The translations under genes and the position numbers were made by a program. This document shows, piece by piece, positions 58,291-64,000 of a stretch of 64,000 nucleotides of DNA. The first letter of the stretch is position 1. Every line of letters starts with the position of its first letter. The notes beneath the pieces are model-generated. The model saw only the letters and a program-made list of their open reading frames with translations. It did not search any database and had not been told where the DNA came from. Source of the stretch: Lithospermum erythrorhizon (lineage: Eukaryota; Streptophyta; Magnoliopsida; Boraginales; Boraginaceae); contig JADFUC010000892.1 of the NCBI GenBank assembly GCA_019722365.1, positions 310,001 to 374,000 of the forward strand. Reading direction: 5' to 3'.

Positions 58291-61200
58291 TATCATTTTG
58301 GGATGTGGGTTTGTTTGAGATAATTGTTGTTTGATTGATGGATATATCATTTGAATATATTTAATAAGTTGTATTTTATGTTTATTGGTATATCAATATT
58401 GTGATTAGTATACTAATTGTGTTGAATTTCAATTATTGTTCGTTTTGTATGATTTGTTTGGATATTGTGGGATTTGTGAAATTTGTTGAATAAATTGGTA
58501 ACTTATATAATTTTGAATTTTATTATGTTATTATTTTGGACTTTGGAGTTTATGTCTTTATTGTAAATATTGTATATAGTTAGCAACGAGGCCCCAAAAT
58601 ATAGCAAAAAATATAGCCCAATCTAATAAAATCGGCGTAATAAATAAAATCGGCCAAAATCTAATAAAATTGGCCCGATAAAGCGGGCCAAATCCCGATT
58701 ATATCGATGGGTCGACCGGATTTAGGATAACGGACTGATTTTCCCGCACCCCAGGAGTATCGAAATCCGGTTTGGATTTTTGCCACAATCAGGTAAATCA
58801 GGTCAGTCGCCGCCACTAGTTCTTTTCCTCATGTACTTGAACGAGGCTAAGAAAGGAAAATAGTAGCATGAGTTGCATGGGTTGTGTAAAACGTCTAAGA
58901 ATATGAATAATACTCCAAAGTCTAAAACGACCTGCAAATTGTACCTAGAATTAAGGCGTATTTGATATAAATGCAAATTAAATTTAAGTATACATTAAAA
59001 ATAAAATTAAATATGTTGATCAATTTTAGTTAAAACATTAAATGATTCACCAATATATTAAATCGATTGGGTTACGGGCTCTTGTGCTACTAGAAGTCGT
59101 CTCAGTACAGTCGCTTGTCGTGAAGCTGAGTGGATATGTGTCGGTGAGGTATGGGTTTCATTACAGCCTTAGGTCTATTTGATCGGCTGTCCTTTCACTT
59201 TGGCGAGTGTATTTCTCCTTGGGTTGCCGTGAGACACGAAAGTGGTTGGGGAATACGACCGAACATGATGCTAAAGTCGTGCTTGAATCGAGTAATATAA
59301 TAAGTAGTTATGAAAGGAAATTTCAGATTACCTCAAATGGTAAAATAGTACTAATATTTATAGACATAGTACAAGGCTTGTATTGGACTTAAGCTGGGGC
59401 ATTGTAGGCGTGACATGTGCCATGTGCCGGTGTGGACATAACGGATAATTACCGAGCTTGATACCTCTTGGGGCAGGCGGTCCCAATCAAGTAGAACTTT
59501 CGTTGAGCGTGGTATATATATATAGTTTCATGGATTGAATCCAAATTATTTATTTTTACCCACATCAATTGCCCCCTTATTTCTTGTGTAATCACCATTC
59601 TTGATAATTGAACAATGGATGAATAAGGAATAAGCCCTGACTTTTCCAATATGTTAAATCCTTCATTATTTTGTTGTCGCGTTCTGAGAGTTCCTGTTGA
59701 AAGTAGCGGTCCGTCTCCCGGTCGCGATTCATTTTCGGTTCAACGTCAAATTCTACCGATACCTCGTCCACGAGTTCACTTTCGTCGTTCGCGATTTTGG
59801 ACGGGGGTGTCTCGAGAAACCGTAACCACGACATGTGTTGATGTTACGTCGTTTCACCGTCATAAAGATATGCTGCGGTAAATCGGTTTTACTTCTTCCT
59901 CACACTTTTAGGCGCCAAACCCATAATCCTCCAACTCTTTAAAACTATGAACTCGAAAATTTTCTAAAATTCTCTGTGAATTTGTCAAACTTCGTCAATT
60001 TAAGGTATGTGTGTCTTTTAATTTTAGTTTTCATCTTGTAATATCTGTCATCGATAATTTCTAGGGAGTTGTGACTTTCTAAGTTTGGGATTTGTGGAAT
60101 TCGAACAATTTTCAATTCTCGTTGGTTTTCCTGGGTGATTTTGGGTAGATTTTGTCTTGAATATATGGGTAAAGGATGTTGGAGTCTTTAATTTCATGAA
60201 TATATGTGATGTGGTGGTATGTGGTACATTGTGAGTTTGAAGTGCGATGTTGATGGTGATGGATTTGAGGTCTAATTGAGATATTTCATTTTTCTGACTT
60301 CGGTCGGGACTCAGTTAATGGGTGGTTGACTTTTAGTTCGTTTTAGGGTGAATCTGATAGTTTGACTCCATATGCTGTATTACCCATTTGCCCCTGACTC
60401 ATGTTAAGTTCGTAGCCCGGCCGTTCTTATTTCGGCAGATAAAATGTCTCAATCTTTAGAGAATCATATGGACAACTTTGAGATTTGCCCCGATCGAACT
60501 TTCGTAGCGGAGGAATGCGTGCGGCAGACCCAATCTATAAGGTGCAGGGCGCCCTCTGCTTGAGTGCCGGGTTTGCCCGAATCCTACTCGCCCCTGCCCA
60601 GTCGATGAGGCAAAGAGGCAATGGCATGTCAGTATAATGACTTAAGCACCCTCTTTTATAAAAAAGTCTACCCATTGATCTGTCGAAGACCAATTGGGTA
60701 GGATTACCTCTACTTTCCGTTCCTCGTGATAAGGTAGACAACGCGTCTAGCCTTTAGGGGTGAGCATGTATATCTCACATGTCGAAAATAACTCTTTTTG
60801 ACCCCGACACAACCCATTTCTTTATACTTTGGTATATGTCGAAGTGTTTACCTATGGCATCACGGCGCAGTCTCCTACTTTGAATAACTATGTTGAATAA
60901 TGGTATTCATTCAAACCTATTTTGAAATAACAAATTGTTTAATCGAACTAATCCGTTTAGTGAACATGTATTGAGTTTATTTCTTAATATGTTCAAACGC
61001 TTAAAATGTTGATGGGATGGTGGAAGCCATGGATGAGTCTATCGAGCGCTTGAGCCTTTCCGAGGAGCTCGTGTTCTTTGTGTTTATAGGCGTTTGTAAA
61101 GGAAACTCTGTCCCTAGTATATTGTCATTTTAAATATGTGAGTAATGACTTTTGCGATTTAATCTTATTGTGTTTTTTAAAATCGATGGTCCATAATTTC

Positions 61201-62190
61201 ATTTAATCCTAAGTATGGGTGATTCATGGTTGATCTCATACAACGGTATGTCATTTCGTTTAAATTTGGCTTGAAAAGCGATCTTTATTTTAGAAAGAAA
61301 ATTGAACCATCGAGAGGGTTCTGGTCTGAATGATCGAGACACCATGCGAGACCCCACAGTGCCGATAGAGGTCAATGATCGAGACCCTGACTTCTCGATA
61401 GAGATACATATAAACGAGCTTATATTTATTTGCTCGATCCGTCGGTACCGTAGATGCCGATGAGGTCACGATCTGCGGGCAACTTTTCGACTGCAAATTT
61501 TGTGCTATTTAAAAGCCTCTTCTTTTAAATAAAACAACTTTTGCAAAATCTTTTTGACCTAATTTTTTAGAGCATTCAATTAAATTCTTGATCAAAAGCA
61601 AAGAAATTAAGCTAACTCTACGTTTAATTCATCGTTATCTTTTGTAGAGAGTTTCTGAGGTGTGTGAAAATTCAATTCGATCATTTATTGTATTGGAGTG
61701 AAATCATGTGTGGAAGCATAGGGTTGCTATTACAGGTTAGTGGTATGATGAAATCACGGGAGGCGTGTTCTTGGGTTCTACTGTCGAGTTGATTAGGAAG
61801 TTGAAAATCTTAGCGGGTAGGCTTTAGATTCGACAGTGGAGGCTAGGTGTTTGATAATAGGCTTGAGAGGATTCTTGTGTATTCAAACATTTCTTTAATT
61901 AGAGTTATCTTTAAAATCCGAGGTTGGAAAGCCGGCGGTCGGCGATAGGGAACTTGACTCGTTAAATCCTTGGCATTTCTCTTTCGCTGCTCTTTACTTT
62001 CAAGTAGTCTTTTTATTATTGCTAATCCAATTTGATTATTATTGACTAATCTTTCTCGAGCTTGGGTAGTCGATCTATCACGTTAATACATATTATCATT
62101 GTGTATTAATCAGCATTCTTAAGATTAAAACTCAAAAAAAGTTAATAAGTAACTTAAAACCTTGTCACCCCCCCACCAGGTTAAATCTAG
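58291..62190. other. Transposon debris, including a probable copia 5' LTR near the end
   Basis: 58570-58810 has repeated AATCTAATAAAAT(C/T)GG and GCCCGATAAAGCGGGC motifs of unknown origin. 59160-60000 and 60400-60760 are GC-richer with no recognisable protein. The stretch from about 60.8 to 62.17 kb, ending in a C-run and AGGTTAAATCTAGGCTAACA just before a primer-binding-like site, is probably the 5' LTR of the copia element that follows; its left end is not defined. Confidence 0.35.
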
Positions 62191-62198
62191 GCTAACAA

Positions 62199-62210
62199 TT
62201 GGTATCCCGG
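62199..62210 (+). other. Copia primer-binding-site-like sequence
   Basis: TTGGTATCCCGG resembles the initiator-tRNA-Met primer-binding site of plant copia elements (TGGTATCAGAGC), with the first 7 bases matching. It lies 66 bp before the gag start. Confidence 0.45.
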
Positions 62211-64000
62211 ATCTCGTGTTACTGCGCTTAGCTTAAAATCTTGTAGAAAAAGATAAGCCCAGGTAATATGAGAATATGGTAGCTTCGGGAACTTTTTGTG
62301 TTGAAGGTATGTCGAGTCGCGAGGCCACGTTGCTTGATGGATCAAATTATGACTATTGGTGCGGCGCATTAAATATCCGTGCAGCATCGACTACAAATTA
62401 TGGAAGTGATCATCAAAGGGACTTATTTCGTTCAATGAAATACCAAATTCTTGAGCGATTGCTGCATAGGAACTTGACCAAAGTGGAAGAGGCCAATATA
62501 AGAGAATTAGGCGCCGCCTTGGTAGAAGTTCCAATTGAAGATGTGGACAAAGAAGAGGATGGAGTGCTAAGGGATGAGGAACTCAAGAAAGTGGAGTTGA
62601 ATTCCAAAGCCATTCATGTTCTTAGCGATACCATGTGTATGGAAGAGTATACTCGAGTCAAGGGATGCAATCCCAGGAGATATGGGACTTGCTAAAGCGC
62701 TCATGTTGGTTCTAGTCAAGTGAAAGGCTACAAGGGCTTCGACTTTTGACTAGAATATCAAACCTTTGAAATGTAGCATGGAGAATCCGTCAGATATGCG
62801 TCAAAGGTTGATACCGTCATCAACAACTTGGACTCTACAGGAAGACATTCTCTTAGAAGAGTTAAATGGGAGAATCATAGAAGCAGTGATCAGGGTTTAA
62901 AAGCGTGTCTTATAAATATTGACCAGGCTGTCAGAGACTCTTCCGCGAAGGCTCATCGGATCTTTGAAGCCGAAGAGGAAGTGATTGCTAAGAACAGAAC
63001 TCTGGGGTAAGGGACAAAAAAGAAATGGCTCTTGTGGCAAAGTTCAAAAGTAAATGAGAAAAGTAGGAAGCGATGAGTGATGAAGATATAGTCACGTTAG
63101 GAACTTAGTTTCTTAAATTCAAAAGAGTAACAATGATCATGGTCATAGAAGCTTCAAGAAATATGACAATTATGAAAGGAAATGCGAAGGCAAGACAAGA
63201 GGGCAAAATCAAAGAGATAACATGCTTTGTCTGACAAACCCCGGACATCTCGAGACGGATTGTCCTCGTCCCCTTGAGTGCAAACCGAAAATATGCATGA
63301 GCCACTTGGGATGATGAATCGAGGCGAATCCAACTCCAGTTGAAACATGCAATGTGGTGTCTCTGTGGAACAAGATTCTATATAAGGTACCTCTTAACTT
63401 TCTTTTCTTTTGGGATGATGACCTGTAGTGATGATGACGTCGGTAGTGATTTTGACAAGTTAGCGATAATTATAATGAGTTATTAGAAAGTTTTGAAAAT
63501 TGCTTAAAAGAGCAAAGAACTTCAAAAACCAATAAAAGCTTCTTTGGCTCCTACTTGAAAATGAGATTCTTTTGTTAAGCTTGACTCCCGATTTAAAAAT
63601 GATAATTCTTGAAAAGAACTGGAGCTTAAGCAAAGTCTTAAAAAAGTTGAGTTAGAAAGCGTAGAACTCAAGAAATCACTCACGTTTATTCATTGAGAAC
63701 GGACAAGTTGAATGAAATTCTTGATGCTCGGCGTTATCCCGACCAACAAGAAGGGTTAGGCTATTCAAATGATAACCTATCGTACTAATGTTCTTACGTC
63801 ATCATTATCAAGTTTGTAAGACCCCGTTTCACTTTGCACTTATTGTGAAAAAGGAAATCCTGAGTCTTCAAAATGTCGTTCAAAGGTTAGTGAGAATGGG
63901 CACTTATGTCCCCAAAGTCTCTAAGACGAAATGGATTGTGAGAAAATCCATTCTACTTCTTAACCCCCGAGACCCGAATCGCATTGGGTACCTCGAATGA
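62199..64000 (+). mobile_element. Decayed Ty1/copia retrotransposon, gag region, cut by window end
   Basis: A 139-codon frame at 62276-62695 has LLDGSNYDYW, the conserved beginning of copia gag, and later EELKKVELNSKAIHVL of the UBN2-type gag domain. Beyond the first stop, in changing frames, MRQRF with NNLDSTGR, then NPGHLETDCPR near 63236-63270 (zinc-knuckle remains), SRFKNDNS with KELELKQSLKKVELE, and LNEILDARRYPDQQEGLGY follow in the normal order. Near the right edge PPRPESHWVP recalls the segment before the integrase. Many stops and shifts rule out activity. The rest of pol and the 3' LTR would lie outside this window. Confidence 0.75.

Overview
This looks like nuclear DNA from a flowering plant. 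The sequence is AT-rich, genes are few and carry introns, and every gene recognised belongs to a plant family: ERF transcription factor, RD22-type BURP protein, UDP-glucuronate 4-epimerase, glycine-rich wall protein and CC-NBS-LRR resistance protein. Most of the rest is decayed transposons. A eudicot is likely; I cannot place it further from sequence alone.

Layout. 1-1.3 kb is richer in GC and looks like LTR debris. An intact single-exon ERF factor lies at 2.3-2.8 kb (minus). 3.2-8.6 kb holds non-autonomous DNA elements: a long-inverted-repeat element flanked by a perfect 30-bp direct repeat, a second inverted-repeat element, a CACTA-like terminus and a Stowaway-like MITE, plus a copy of a dispersed LTR-like family. 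9.5-14.1 kb is Ty1/copia pol debris and two more pieces of LTR-like repeat. 14.9-17.5 kb (minus) is a BURP gene with a recognisable signal-peptide exon and an 87-bp (29-residue) His/Asp-rich tandem repeat. Its reading frame is broken twice. 19.6-24.4 kb (minus) is an intact eight-exon HD-domain phosphohydrolase gene of the HDDC2/YfbR type, reconstructed exon by exon; its first intron carries a diverged tandem array. 24.8-26.2 kb is a dead mariner-like transposase. 28.7-29.8 kb (minus) is a UDP-glucuronate 4-epimerase gene that has lost about 50 codons, and its upstream region is a tandem array that reaches the start codon. 32-34 kb holds a clear Stowaway MITE and a DUF4283-type retroelement remnant. 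40.0-40.4 kb (minus) is a secreted glycine/serine-rich protein. 41.7-43.3 kb is a third large copy of the LTR-like family. 50.9-54.8 kb (plus) is a two-exon CC-NBS-LRR gene of the RPS2/RPS5 type with a 47-bp tandem duplication beginning at its stop codon. 62.2-64 kb is the gag start of a decayed Ty1/copia element that runs off the window.

The genes do not form a pathway or operon. BURP, epimerase and glycine-rich protein all relate to the cell wall or secretion, but nothing here shows co-regulation. No CRISPR array and no bacterial-type system is present. I saw no previously undescribed system; the best leads are the repeat-rich BURP protein, the element with the 30-bp flanking repeat, the epimerase deletion and the duplication at the NBS-LRR stop codon. 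Exon limits are my own reading of splice sites and frame, without transcripts. tRNA and small RNA genes were not searched computationally.
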